The notes under the pieces are model-generated. The model was given only the letters and a program-made list of their open reading frames with translations, had not been told where the DNA came from and ran no database searches. A program made the position numbers and the translations under genes. Positions 11,594-22,716 of a stretch of DNA of 64,000 nucleotides are shown one piece after another (the stretch's first letter is position 1; every line of letters starts with the position of its first letter). The stretch lies in contig NZ_FOMD01000003.1 in NCBI RefSeq assembly GCF_900112525.1, positions 310,001-374,000 of the forward strand, read 5' to 3'. Source of the stretch: Klenkia taihuensis. Lineage in GTDB: Bacteria; Actinomycetota; Actinomycetes; Mycobacteriales; Geodermatophilaceae.

Positions 11594-12696
11594 GAGGCCT
11601 GCCCCGGCTCGTCGTCGCCGCCGTCGTCGTCCCCGGTGCCGGTCTGCGCGACCTCGTCGTCGTCGCGCGAGTCGGCGGGCACGGTGGGGGCCGGCGGCGG
11701 GGGCGGCCGCATGGGGTCGAACCAGTGGTGCTCGCGCACCGGCGACCGCCGGGCCAGGCCGGTCACGCCGGTGGCCGCCTCCAGCGCCTCGCGGTAGGGC
11801 TCGTCGCTGTCCAGCCGCTTCATCTCCTCGCCGATGAGCTCGCCGAGGGACCGCTTGGGCAGCGCGACGGTGGCGTCGGGCCGGTAGGGCTGGCTGATCA
11901 CCGCACCGCCCTTGCGGTCGTCGGTCAGCCGGACCTCCTCGTCCTCGTCGAGGGAGAGGACGACGGTCTCGATGCCCTTCGTGCCCGTGCTGCGCTGACC
12001 GGGCTCGACGGTGATCGAGCACCCGCAGCGCGCGCTGAGCCAGCCGGCCACCAGCTGGGCGGTCGGGTTCTCCGGGTCGCCGAGCAGCTGCCCGCCCAGC
12101 ACCCGGACCGGCCCGCCGCGGCGGCCGACCACGGCGTCGAGGGTGGAGGCCAGCGCGGAGCGCCAGAACGTGCTGCGGGTCCAGGCCAGGTCGGTGTCGC
12201 CGGGGGCGAAGTCCTCGGCCCGCCGGTGCAGCGACGCCACGGGGTCGGCGGCCATCAGGCTGTCGGTCACCCGCCGGTTGGCGATGACGCCGAGCGCGTC
12301 GCGGTCCAGGTGGTCCGGCGGGGCGCCGTGGAACCAGGTGACCACCGGGGCGTCGGCGGCCAGCAGCGGCAGCACGACGGACTCGGCGTGCAGGCCGAGC
12401 CGGCCGTACATGCGCATGACGACGGCCTCGCCGGGGCCGAGCCGGCCGCCGACCAGCACCTCAGCGTCCAGCCGCGGCGTCGGCGCCTCGACCTGGCGTC
12501 GCACGACGACCAGCAGCCGGCAGGGGTGCACCTCGGCCGCGGCCGCCGCGGCGGCCTCGGCCTCGGCGACCTGGTCCTCGTCGGCGACGACGACCAGGGT
12601 CAGCGCTACCCCGCTCATCACGGCTCCGCCGGTGCGGCGCTGGGCGGCGAGCTCCTTGACGATCGCCGACCCGTTGGTGTCCCAGAGGGTGCTCAC
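11590..12696 (-). CDS. opcA: Glucose-6-phosphate dehydrogenase assembly protein OpcA
   Basis: 368 residues. OpcA is the allosteric/assembly partner of glucose-6-phosphate dehydrogenase in cyanobacteria and actinobacteria. The GTG at 12696 is placed by GGGGAGGACCCGCA upstream and the product begins MSTLWDTNGSAIVKELAAQR, the usual actinobacterial start. The glucosidase-like fold spans most of the protein; a disordered Pro/Asp-rich tail follows HHWFDPMRPPPP at the C-terminus. The 28-base gap to zwf and 4-base overlap with pgl indicate co-transcription. Confidence 0.94.
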   Translation of the reverse strand: MSTLWDTNGSAIVKELAAQRRTGGAVMSGVALTLVVVADEDQVAEAEAAAAAAAEVHPCRLLVVVRRQVEAPTPRLDAEVLVGGRLGPGEAVVMRMYGRLGLHAESVVLPLLAADAPVVTWFHGAPPDHLDRDALGVIANRRVTDSLMAADPVASLHRRAEDFAPGDTDLAWTRSTFWRSALASTLDAVVGRRGGPVRVLGGQLLGDPENPTAQLVAGWLSARCGCSITVEPGQRSTGTKGIETVVLSLDEDEEVRLTDDRKGGAVISQPYRPDATVALPKRSLGELIGEEMKRLDSDEPYREALEAATGVTGLARRSPVREHHWFDPMRPPPPPAPTVPADSRDDDEVAQTGTGDDDGGDDEPGQAS

Positions 12697-12724
12697 TGCG
12701 GGTCCTCCCCGTGGCTGGTGGTGG

Positions 12725-14239
12725 TCACGGTCGGCGCCATGCCCGGCCCTCGGAGGCGAGCATCTCGTCGGCGGCCCGCGGGCCCCACTCGCCGGCGCGG
12801 TAGGGGTAGGGCGTGGTGGAGGCCCAGTACTCCTCGAGCGGGTCGATGACCGCCCAGGAGGCCTCGACCTCGGCGTTGCGGGGGAACAGCGTGGCGTCGC
12901 CGAGCAGCACGTCCAGCAGCAGCCGCTCGTAGGCCTCGGGGGAGGCCTCGGTGAACTGCTCGCCGTAGAGGAAGTCCATGGAGACGTCGCGGACCTCCAT
13001 GACGCTGCCCGGGACCTTCGACCCGAACTTGAGGGTGACCCCCTCGTCGGGCTGCACCCGCACGACGAGCTGGTTGTGGCCCAGCTCCTCGGTGTCGGTG
13101 GGCGCGAAGGGCAGGTGCGGCGCACGGCGGAAGGACAGCGCGATCTCGGTGACCCGCCGGGGCAGCCGCTTGCCGGTGCGCAGGTAGAACGGCACCCCGG
13201 CCCAGCGGCGGGTCTCCACGCCCAGCCGGACGGCGGCGTAGGTCTCGGTGCGGGAGTCCTCGGCGACGCCGTCCTCCTGCCGGTAGCCCTTGGCGCGCTG
13301 GCCGGCCAGCCAGCCCTGCTCGTACTGACCCCGGACGGCGAAGCGCTCCATGTCGGTGGGCACCGACACCGCGCGCAGCACCTTGAGCTTCTCGGTGCGG
13401 ATCTCCTCGGCGGAGAACTCGACCGGCTCCTCCATCGCGGTGAGCGCCAGCAGCTGCAGCAGGTGGTTCTGCAGCACGTCGCGGGCCGCGCCGGTGCGCT
13501 CGTAGAACTCCGCGCGCCCGCCGATGCCGACGTCCTCGGCCATGGTGATCTGCACGCTGTCGACGTGCGCGCCGTTCCAGACCGGCTCGAACAGGGTGTT
13601 GGCGAACCGCAGCGCCAGCAGGTTCTGGACGGTCTCCTTGCCCAGGTAGTGGTCGATGCGGAAGACGTCGTCGGCGCTGAACACCGAGTCGACCAGGCCG
13701 TTGAGCTCGCGGCTGGAGGGCAGGTCGGAGCCGAAGGGCTTCTCCACGACCACCCGGCGCCACCGCTCGGCGGTGCTCTCGGCCATGCCGGTGCGCTGCA
13801 TCTGCTTGAGCACCACCGGGAACATGCTCGGCGGGATGGACAGGTAGAACGCCGCGTTGCCGCCGATGCCGTGGCTGCCCTCGAGCTCGCCGAGGGTGCG
13901 GGCCAGCTCGTCGAAGGCCGCGTCGTCGTCGAAGGAGCCCTGGATGAAGCGGACCGAGGCGGACAGCCGCTCCCAGACCTCCTCCCGCCACGGGGTGCGG
14001 GCGTGCTGGCGGGCGGCCTCGCGGGACAGCTCGGCGAAGTCGACGTCGTCCCAGTCGCGGCGGGCGAAGCCCAGCAGCGCGAAGTTGGTGGGGAGCAGGC
14101 CGCGGTTGGCCAGGTCGTAGACGGCGGGCAGCAGCTTCTTGCGGGCCAGGTCGCCGGTGATGCCGAAGACGACGAGGGCGCAGGGTTCGGGGACCCGGGG
14201 CAACCGCCGGTCCCTCGGGTCGCGCAAGGGGTTGGTCAT
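12725..14239 (-). CDS. zwf: Glucose-6-phosphate 1-dehydrogenase
   Basis: 504 residues. Oxidises glucose 6-phosphate to the lactone with NADP. The Rossmann motif GITGDLARKK begins at residue 26; the substrate/catalytic segment RIDHYLGKE is at 194-202; FYLRTGKRLPRR lies toward the C-terminus. ATG 14239 is preceded by GAGGG; the open frame continues upstream only as tal antiphase sequence. It is separated from tal by 86 bases carrying a strong hairpin, so it may be transcribed partly independently of tkt-tal. Confidence 0.96.
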   Translation of the reverse strand: MTNPLRDPRDRRLPRVPEPCALVVFGITGDLARKKLLPAVYDLANRGLLPTNFALLGFARRDWDDVDFAELSREAARQHARTPWREEVWERLSASVRFIQGSFDDDAAFDELARTLGELEGSHGIGGNAAFYLSIPPSMFPVVLKQMQRTGMAESTAERWRRVVVEKPFGSDLPSSRELNGLVDSVFSADDVFRIDHYLGKETVQNLLALRFANTLFEPVWNGAHVDSVQITMAEDVGIGGRAEFYERTGAARDVLQNHLLQLLALTAMEEPVEFSAEEIRTEKLKVLRAVSVPTDMERFAVRGQYEQGWLAGQRAKGYRQEDGVAEDSRTETYAAVRLGVETRRWAGVPFYLRTGKRLPRRVTEIALSFRRAPHLPFAPTDTEELGHNQLVVRVQPDEGVTLKFGSKVPGSVMEVRDVSMDFLYGEQFTEASPEAYERLLLDVLLGDATLFPRNAEVEASWAVIDPLEEYWASTTPYPYRAGEWGPRAADEMLASEGRAWRRP

Positions 14240-14288
14240 CGATCCCTCTGGTGGTGTGCGCTGGTGGTGTACGGGTGGCGGACACCAG

Positions 14289-14320
14289 CGGGGCCGGGTG
14301 CGGCGGTGCACCCGGCCCCG
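14289..14320 (-). terminator. 13-bp perfect hairpin between tal and zwf
   Basis: Arms 14289-14301 and 14308-14320 are perfectly complementary with a 6-base loop, lying six bases past the tal stop on the minus strand. There is no T tract downstream. It sits inside the pentose-phosphate cluster, so it should terminate or attenuate tkt-tal transcription ahead of zwf-opcA-pgl. Confidence 0.75.
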
Positions 14321-14325
14321 GTGGG

Positions 14326-15429
14326 CTACTTCTTGTCCTGCAGCTGTTCCTTCACCGAGCCGGACAGCTCGTCCCAGGCGTCGATGAACTTCTGCACGCC
14401 CTCGGTCTCGAGGACGGCGAACACGTCGTCGAGGTCGACCCCGGCGTCGCGCACCGACTGCATGACCTTCTCGGCGTCCGCGTAGGTCTCCTGCACCGGG
14501 CGGCCGACCTGGCCGTGGTCGGCGAAGGCCTGCATGGTCTTCTCCGGCATGGTGTTGACCGTGTCGGGGGCGACCAGCTCGGACAGGTAGAGGACGTCGC
14601 TGTAGTCGGGGTTCTTGACCCCGGTCGAGGCCCACAGGGGGCGCTGCTTGCTCGCACCGCGGGCCTCGAGCGCCGCCCAGCGGTCGGAGGAGAAGACCTC
14701 CTCGTAGGCCTGGTAGGCCAGCTGCGCGTTGGCGACGCCGGCCTTGCCCTTCAGCGAGGGGTCGGCGCCGGCGTCGTCCAGGCGCTTGTCGATCTCGGTG
14801 TCCACCCGGGACACGAAGAACGACGCCACGCTCTCGATGCCCTCAAAGCTCGCGTCGGGGTCCTCGGCGCGCTTCTCCAGGCCGGCCAGGTAGGCCTCCA
14901 TGACCGCCTTGTACCGCTCGAGGCTGAAGATCAGCGTGACGTTCACGCTGATGCCGTTGGCGATCGTCTCGGTGATCGCGGGCAGGCCCTCGACGGTGGC
15001 CGGGATCTTGATGAACAGGTTCGGCCGGTCGACCAGCCACCACAGGTGGGCGGCCTCCGCGGCGGTGGCGTCGGTCTCGTGGGCCAGCCCGGGGGCGACC
15101 TCGAGGGAGACGCGGCCGTCGCGGCCGGTGCGCTGCGCGACCGGGGCGAGCAGGTCGCAGGCATCGCGGACGTCGGCGGCGGTGATGGTGCGCAGCGCCT
15201 CCTCCACCGAGACCCCCCGGACGGCCATGGCGTGCAGCTGGTCGTCGTAGGACTCCGAGCCGCTGATCGCGGCCGCGAAGATGGAGGGGTTGGTGGTCAC
15301 GCCGACGACGGAGTGCTCGTCGACGAGCTGCTGCAGGTTGCCGCTGCGGATCCGGTCGCGGGACAGGTCGTCCAGCCACACGGCCACACCGGCGTCCGAG
15401 AGTGCCTCGAGGTTCTCGTTCTGGGTCAT
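14326..15429 (-). CDS. tal: Transaldolase
   Basis: 367 residues, the longer actinobacterial/cyanobacterial transaldolase type. Transfers a dihydroxyacetone unit between sugar phosphates through a Schiff base; the lysine in [11 protein letters not shown] is Lys141. [15 protein letters not shown] near residue 45 and the [14 protein letters not shown] strand are family hallmarks. ATG 15429 has GGAGACCGACATG spacing upstream and lies 11 bases after the tkt stop. It is followed at once by the 13-bp hairpin. Confidence 0.96.
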   Translation of the reverse strand: MTQNENLEALSDAGVAVWLDDLSRDRIRSGNLQQLVDEHSVVGVTTNPSIFAAAISGSESYDDQLHAMAVRGVSVEEALRTITAADVRDACDLLAPVAQRTGRDGRVSLEVAPGLAHETDATAAEAAHLWWLVDRPNLFIKIPATVEGLPAITETIANGISVNVTLIFSLERYKAVMEAYLAGLEKRAEDPDASFEGIESVASFFVSRVDTEIDKRLDDAGADPSLKGKAGVANAQLAYQAYEEVFSSDRWAALEARGASKQRPLWASTGVKNPDYSDVLYLSELVAPDTVNTMPEKTMQAFADHGQVGRPVQETYADAEKVMQSVRDAGVDLDDVFAVLETEGVQKFIDAWDELSGSVKEQLQDKK

Positions 15430-15440
15430 GTCGGTCTCCT

Positions 15441-17651
15441 TCACTCGCCGGTGCGGTCGTGGAGCTTGCCCACGACGTCGGCACCGGAGGCGGGGCCGGC
15501 GCCGTCGGCGGCGGCCTGGATGCTCTCGCGGGCGGCGGCCACGACGGCCTCGGCGGTCAGGCCGAACTCGTCGTACAGCTTCTGGAACGAGGCGCTGGCG
15601 CCGTAGTGGTCCAGGCCGACGACGCGTCCGGCGTCGCCGACGAACTCGCGCCAGCCCATGGCGACCGCGGCCTCGATGCTGACCCGGGCCTTGACGGTCG
15701 GGGGCAGCACCTCGTCGCGGTAGGCCGGGCCCTGCTCGGCGAACCACTCCTGGCACGGGATCGACACGACCCGGGTGGGCGTGCCGGCGGCCTCCAGCTG
15801 CTCGCGGGCGGCCACGGCGATCTGCACCTCGGACCCGGTGCTCATCAGGATCACCTCGGGGGTGCCGCCGCTGGCCTCGGCCAGCACGTAGGCGCCCTTC
15901 GCGGTGCCCTCGGCCGAGCCGAACTCCGACCGGTCGAGCACCGGCAGGTTCTGCCGGGACAGGATGATGCCGGCCGGGCGGTCGTTGTGCTCCAGGATCG
16001 TGCGCCACGCGACCGCGGTCTCGTTGGCGTCGGCGGGCCGGACGACGTCCAGGCCGATGATGGCCCGCAGCGCGGCGAGGTGCTCGATCGGCTGGTGGGT
16101 CGGGCCGTCCTCGCCCAGGCCGATCGAGTCGTGCGTCCACACGTAGGTGACCGGCAGCTGCATGAGGGCGGCGAGCCGGACGGCGGGGCGCATGTAGTCG
16201 GAGAACGTCAGGAACGTGCCGCCGTAGACGCGGGTGCCGCCGTGCAGGGCGATGCCGTTCATGATCGAGCCCATCGCGTGCTCGCGGATGCCGAAGTGCA
16301 GCGTGCGGCCGAACGGCCCGCCGCTCCACGTCTTGGTCTGCCGGCTCGGCGGCAGGAACGAGGGCTCGCCCTCGACCGCGGTGTTGTTGGACTCGGCCAG
16401 GTCGGCCGACCCGCCCCACAGCTCCGGGAGCTCGGGGTAGATCGCGGCCAGCACCGCGCCGGACGCCTTGCGGGTGGCCATGCCCTTGGGGTCGGCGTCG
16501 AAGGTCGGCAGCGCGTCGGCCCAGCCCTCGGGCAGGGTGCGGGTGCGCATGCGGTCGAACAGCTCGGCCTGGTCGGGGTTGGCCGACCGCCAGGCGTCGA
16601 AGGAGGGCTGCCACTCGGCCCGGGCCGCCCGGCCCCGCTCGACGACCTGGCGGGTGTGCGCGATGACGTCGTCGGCGACCTGGAAGGTCTGCGCCGGGTC
16701 GAAGCCCAGCACCTCCTTGGTGGCGGCGACCTCGTCGTCCCCGAGGGCGGAGCCGTGCACGGCGCCGGTGTTCTGCTTGTTCGGCGACGGCCAGCCGATG
16801 ATCGAACGGCTCACGATCAGCGACGGGCGGGAGGTCTCGGCCTTCGCGGCGGCGAGGGCGGCATCGAGGGAGGCGAGGTCCTCGCTGTCGGCGACGTGCT
16901 GCACGTGCCAGCCGTAGGCCTCGTATCGGGCGGCGACGTCCTCGGTGAAGGCGATCGTGGTGTCGTCCTCGATCGAGATCTTGTTGTCGTCGTAGACGAC
17001 GACGAGGTTGCCCAGCTGCTGGGTGCCGGCCAGCGACGACGCCTCGCCGGAGATGCCCTCCTGCAGGTCGCCGTCGGAGGCGATCGCCCAGATCGTGTGG
17101 TCGAAGAGGCTCGGCTCGTCCGGTCCGCTGGTCGGGTCCCAGATCCCGCGCTCGCGGCGGGCGGCCATGGCCATGCCGACGGCGTTGCCCACGCCCTGGC
17201 CCAGCGGCCCGGTGGTGGTCTCGACGCCGGTGGTGTGGCCGACCTCGGGGTGGCCCGGGGTCTTGGAACCCCAGGTGCGCAGGGCCTTGAGGTCGTCGAG
17301 CTCGAGGCCGTAGCCGGAGAAGTACAGCTGGGTGTACAGGGTCAGCGCGGTGTGGCCGGGGGACAGCACGAAGCGGTCACGGGCCACCCAGTCCGGCTCG
17401 GAGGGGTCGTGCTTGATCCACTTCTGGAACAGCAGGTAGGCCAGCGGGGCCAGGCTCATCGCGGTGCCGGGGTGGCCGTTGCCGACCTTCTGGACGGCGT
17501 CCATCGCCAGCACGCGGGCGGTGTCGATGGCCTTGCGGTCGAGGTCGGTGAAGCCCTCGGGCAGGGTCGGGATGGGCTGTGCGGGGTTGCCGGTGGGGGA
17601 GTCCGTGGCGGCCTCCGCCGGTGCCTCGGACTCGGTGCTCTTGTCTGCCAT
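15441..17651 (-). CDS. tkt: Transketolase
   Basis: 736 residues. Thiamine diphosphate enzyme transferring two-carbon ketol units in the pentose phosphate pathway. The N-terminal domain shows [24 protein letters not shown] and ASDGDLQEG (cofactor GDG motif); the middle domain has [19 protein letters not shown]; the C-terminal domain ends after [10 protein letters not shown] low-complexity extension of about 35 residues (Glu/Ala/Pro-rich) precedes the core, longer than the roughly 700-residue homologue I recall from mycobacteria, so the true start could lie downstream; ATG 17651 is used because GAGGGAGC precedes it. First gene of the minus-strand cluster. Confidence 0.96.
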   Translation of the reverse strand: MADKSTESEAPAEAATDSPTGNPAQPIPTLPEGFTDLDRKAIDTARVLAMDAVQKVGNGHPGTAMSLAPLAYLLFQKWIKHDPSEPDWVARDRFVLSPGHTALTLYTQLYFSGYGLELDDLKALRTWGSKTPGHPEVGHTTGVETTTGPLGQGVGNAVGMAMAARRERGIWDPTSGPDEPSLFDHTIWAIASDGDLQEGISGEASSLAGTQQLGNLVVVYDDNKISIEDDTTIAFTEDVAARYEAYGWHVQHVADSEDLASLDAALAAAKAETSRPSLIVSRSIIGWPSPNKQNTGAVHGSALGDDEVAATKEVLGFDPAQTFQVADDVIAHTRQVVERGRAARAEWQPSFDAWRSANPDQAELFDRMRTRTLPEGWADALPTFDADPKGMATRKASGAVLAAIYPELPELWGGSADLAESNNTAVEGEPSFLPPSRQTKTWSGGPFGRTLHFGIREHAMGSIMNGIALHGGTRVYGGTFLTFSDYMRPAVRLAALMQLPVTYVWTHDSIGLGEDGPTHQPIEHLAALRAIIGLDVVRPADANETAVAWRTILEHNDRPAGIILSRQNLPVLDRSEFGSAEGTAKGAYVLAEASGGTPEVILMSTGSEVQIAVAAREQLEAAGTPTRVVSIPCQEWFAEQGPAYRDEVLPPTVKARVSIEAAVAMGWREFVGDAGRVVGLDHYGASASFQKLYDEFGLTAEAVVAAARESIQAAADGAGPASGADVVGKLHDRTGE

Positions 17652-17863
17652 CGTGGCGGGTGCTCCCTCGGGGGGTCGGTCGTACGTCGGAGCGATGCCG
17701 GTGTGTCTGCCGGTCGTCGTCCTTGCCGACCTGGGCACTACCCGCCGGGCGCGCACCATCAACGTGGTCGAACCCTAGTGGTAGCCCCGGTGTTCCGGCG
17801 CCGGGTCGGGCTACAGTGGGCTCGACCTCCGCCCGCCCCGGTTCGAATGGTGTGGATCGACTC
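17652..17863. promoter_or_regulatory. Divergent promoter region of tkt and ctaB
   Basis: 212 bases with no gene. Candidate -10 elements are TAGGGT on the minus strand (17772-17777, for tkt) and TACAGT on the plus strand (17812-17817, for ctaB). No -35 matching TTGACN at proper spacing was found for either, so both assignments are weak. Confidence 0.35.
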
Positions 17864-18781
17864 GTGACCTCGATCGCCGAACGGCGTGCCGTCGTCCGGC
17901 GCACCCCTCCGCTGGCGCTCGTCGGGGCCTACGTCTCGCTGACCAAGCCCAAGCTCGTCGAGCTGCTGCTGGTCACCACGCTGCCGGCGATGATGCTGGC
18001 CGCCGGCGGCTGGCCGGGCACCGGTCTCGTGGTCGCCACCCTGGTCGGCGGGATGCTCGCCGCGGGTGCCGCCAACACGATCAACTGCTGGTACGACCGT
18101 GACATCGACCGGATCATGTCGCGCACCCGCGACCGGCCGACCGTCACCGGGGTGGTCGCCCCGCGGGCCGCGCTGACCTTCGGCGTCATCCTGGCCTGGA
18201 TCTCGCTGGTCGTCCTCGGCGTCTTCACCACGCCGCTGGCCACCGCGCTGGCCGCCGTGGCGATGCTGGCCTACTCGGTCTTCTACACGATGGTGCTCAA
18301 GCGCCGGACCCACCACAACACCGTCTTCGGCGGCCTCCCCGGCGCCGCCCCGGTGCTCATCGGGTGGGCCGCGGTCACCGGTTCGCTGGCCTGGCCGGCC
18401 GTCGTCTTCTTCGGGATCGTCTTCTGCTGGCAGATGCCGCACTTCTGGGCGCTGGCCAGCCGCTACCGCTACGACTACTTCCGCGCCGGCGTCCCGATGC
18501 TCTCCGTCGTCGCCGGGCCGGTGACGGTGGCCAGGCAGTCCGCCGCCTGGGCCTGGGCGACCCTCGCCGTCTCCGCGCTCATGGTGCCGGTGACGCCGCA
18601 GCTGGGCTGGATCGCCGGTGCGCCCGTGCTGGCCCTGGGTGCCTGGTACGTCTACGAGACGCACGCCTGGCTGGCCCGCATCAAGGCCGGCGCCCCGGAC
18701 CGCCCGATGAAGTTGTTCTCGGTGTCCATCACCTACATGACCCTGCTGTCCATCGCCCTGGTCCTCGACGTCCTCCTCTGA
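17864..18781 (+). CDS. ctaB: Protoheme IX farnesyltransferase (heme O synthase)
   Basis: 305 residues with about nine membrane helices, UbiA prenyltransferase superfamily. It attaches a farnesyl group to heme B, the first step to heme A for cytochrome oxidase. The first Asp-rich motif is NCWYDRDIDRIMSRTRDRP near residue 68; the second region RYRYDYFRAGVPM is specific for heme O synthases. GTG 17864 (MTSIAERRAV) is used; GTG 17852 in frame is an alternative. It sits next to tkt as in many actinobacteria and is convergent with ctaA, the next pathway enzyme. Confidence 0.95.
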   Translation: MTSIAERRAVVRRTPPLALVGAYVSLTKPKLVELLLVTTLPAMMLAAGGWPGTGLVVATLVGGMLAAGAANTINCWYDRDIDRIMSRTRDRPTVTGVVAPRAALTFGVILAWISLVVLGVFTTPLATALAAVAMLAYSVFYTMVLKRRTHHNTVFGGLPGAAPVLIGWAAVTGSLAWPAVVFFGIVFCWQMPHFWALASRYRYDYFRAGVPMLSVVAGPVTVARQSAAWAWATLAVSALMVPVTPQLGWIAGAPVLALGAWYVYETHAWLARIKAGAPDRPMKLFSVSITYMTLLSIALVLDVLL

Positions 18782-18806
18782 GGCCCCACCGGGAACGAGA
18801 GCGGGC

Positions 18807-18869
18807 GCCTGACGCCCGGTTGCCGGGTTGCGGCCCTCTCGCGCTGCGTCGAGTGGGAGGGAACCCCGC
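18807..18869 (+). repeat. Intergenic direct repeat, copy 1
   Basis: An 18-base block (GCCTGACGCCCGGTTGCC, 18807-18824), a 14-base spacer, a 15-base block (TCGCGCTGCGTCGAG, 18839-18853) and GGGAACCCCGC near its end. All three parts recur in the same order in copy 2, 138 bases downstream. It lies between the convergent genes ctaB and ctaA. Confidence 0.85.
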
Positions 18870-18897
18870 AGGCCGGTCACCCGAGAACGGGGTTCCC
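18859..18897. terminator. Hairpin between convergent ctaB and ctaA
   Basis: GGGAACCCC (18859-18867) pairs perfectly with GGGGTTCCC (18889-18897) around a 21-base loop. A third copy of the first arm (18986-18994) in direct-repeat copy 2 could compete for the same partner. Probable bidirectional terminator without T tract. Confidence 0.5.
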
Positions 18898-18944
18898 GGG
18901 GTGCAGGCACGCCCGATGACCCCGCGAACCCTGCACTCGGGGGT

Positions 18945-18996
18945 GCCTGACGCCCGGTTGCCCTTTCGCGCTGCGTCGAGCGGGCGGGAACCCCGC
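18945..18996 (+). repeat. Intergenic direct repeat, copy 2
   Basis: Contains the same 18-base block (18945-18962) and 15-base block (18966-18980) as copy 1, but with only 3 bases between them instead of 14, followed by GGGAACCCCGC. The internal deletion and shared ends suggest a decaying repetitive element rather than coding sequence. Confidence 0.85.
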
Positions 18997-19023
18997 GGTC
19001 GCGAGGTGCGCGCCCGGGCGGAG

Positions 19024-19935
19024 CTACCTGGTGGTGGCGAAGGCGTCGGCGGGGGGCTGGACCTCGGCCTCGGTGCGGGGGCCGCGGACGGCCCAGCACA
19101 GCCGCGCGGTGTAGGCGGTGATCAGCACCGCGCCCAGCATGTGCAGCAGCACCAGCACGACCGGCAGGCCGGTGAAGTACTGCACGTAGCCGATCACCCC
19201 CTGGGCCAGCTCCACGACCAGCAGGTCGCGGGCGGCCCGGCGGACCCGACCGGGGGAGTCGGTGGCGTACAGGGCCACCAGCAGTGCCACGGTCAGCCCG
19301 ATGAGCAGGAAGACGACGTCGGCGTGCAGCTGGCTGACCAGCTCGGGGTCGAAGCCGGTGCGCCCGGCGCCCGGGTCGCCGCTGTGCGGGCCCGAGCCGG
19401 TGACGACGGTGCCGAACACCTGGACGGCGGCGACGGTGACCGCGATGCCGGTGACCAGCGCGGCGATCGGCCGGCGCACCAGCAGCCCGCCCACCCCGGG
19501 CTCCCGGGAGCGGAGCCACAGCGTGGTGGCGACGGCCACCAGGACCATCGACACCAGGAAGTGCGCGGCGACCGTCCACGGGTTCAGCCCGGTGAGCACG
19601 GTGACCCCGCCCAGCAGCGCCTGTGCCGGGATGCCCAGGAAGCTGCCGACCGCCCACTTCCGCAGCTCCCGGCGGGTGGAGCGCCACACCACCACCACGG
19701 TGGCGATGGCGATCACCGCGAGCGCGAAGGTCAGCAGCCGGTTGCCGAACTCGATCAGCCCGTGCCCGGCGAGCTCGGCCGTCGGGGTGATCGACCCGTC
19801 GGTGCACTCGGGCCAGGTGGGGCAGCCCAGCCCGCTCCCGGTCAGCCGGACCGCACCGCCGGTGACGACGATGAGGCCGTTGGCGACGGCGTTGGCGAGG
19901 GCGACGCGGCGGACGACGACGGGGGAGACCGGCAC
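19024..19935 (-). CDS. ctaA: Heme A synthase
   Basis: 303 residues, eight membrane helices in two four-helix bundles. Converts heme O to heme A. The conserved histidines are visible in HGLIEFGNRLLT, TVAAHFLVS, SQLHADVVF and VLLHMLGAV; the extracellular cysteine pair is in GLGCPTWPECTDG, the Gram-positive CtaA arrangement. The GTG start at 19935 lies six bases after a TACCCT -10 element, so the message is probably leaderless. Convergent with ctaB. Confidence 0.94.
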   Translation of the reverse strand: MPVSPVVVRRVALANAVANGLIVVTGGAVRLTGSGLGCPTWPECTDGSITPTAELAGHGLIEFGNRLLTFALAVIAIATVVVVWRSTRRELRKWAVGSFLGIPAQALLGGVTVLTGLNPWTVAAHFLVSMVLVAVATTLWLRSREPGVGGLLVRRPIAALVTGIAVTVAAVQVFGTVVTGSGPHSGDPGAGRTGFDPELVSQLHADVVFLLIGLTVALLVALYATDSPGRVRRAARDLLVVELAQGVIGYVQYFTGLPVVLVLLHMLGAVLITAYTARLCWAVRGPRTEAEVQPPADAFATTR

Positions 19936-19947
19936 GCACCCAGGGTA
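19936..19947 (-). promoter_or_regulatory. Leaderless-type -10 element for ctaA
   Basis: On the minus strand TACCCT (19947 to 19942) is followed by six bases and then the ctaA GTG. At this distance transcription would start at or within a base or two of the start codon. No ribosome-binding site is present. Confidence 0.55.
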
Positions 19948-20128
19948 GGTGGCTGCGTGTTCGCCCTGGGCGCACACGGGAAGGACAGGACCGGCGGACG
20001 CGCTGCACCCCACAGCGCAGGGCCCCGGGCAGCGACGGCTGACCGGTCCGGCCCCCGCGGCGCACGACCCCCGGTCGAGGAACGGCCGCCCGGGTCGGCG
20101 CAGGACCTGACCCAGGGAGCACACCCCC

Positions 20129-22597
<2,469 letters not shown>

Positions 22598-22611
22598 CCT
22601 GGCACGCCGTG

Positions 22612-22649
22612 CCACGGGGGGTGCCGGATGCGTCCGGCACCCCCCGTGG
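22612..22649 (+). terminator. Perfect 17-bp hairpin after the clpC-like gene
   Basis: Arms 22612-22628 and 22633-22649 are fully complementary with the tetraloop TGCG, 15 bases after the stop codon. There is no T tract. It separates the unfoldase gene from the suf operon promoter. Confidence 0.85.
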
Positions 22650-22678
22650 GCTGCACGTTCGGGTTAGGGCGACCTTGC

Positions 22679-22706
22679 TTGCGAGGCACGGGAAATAGCG
22701 CACACT
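22679..22706 (+). promoter_or_regulatory. Candidate suf operon promoter
   Basis: TTGCGA (22679-22684) and CACACT (22701-22706) are 16 bases apart and lie six bases before the sufR GTG. The -10 misses the first T of TANNNT. If used, sufR mRNA would be leaderless and the SufR operator below would cover the -10 and start site. Confidence 0.4.
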
Positions 22707-22716
22707 CGTGTTGTGG
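22702..22716 (+). promoter_or_regulatory. Putative SufR operator
   Basis: ACACT-N5-TGTGG overlaps the sufR start codon. From memory the M. tuberculosis SufR operator is ACACT-N5-TGTGA, so nine of ten fixed bases match. Position over the predicted start site fits autorepression of the suf operon. Confidence 0.6.

Noticed and set aside
22663-22684. DtxR/IdeR iron box upstream of sufR
   Set aside because: TTAGGGCGACCTT resembles a half site, but only about 9 of 19 consensus positions match, which is not enough.
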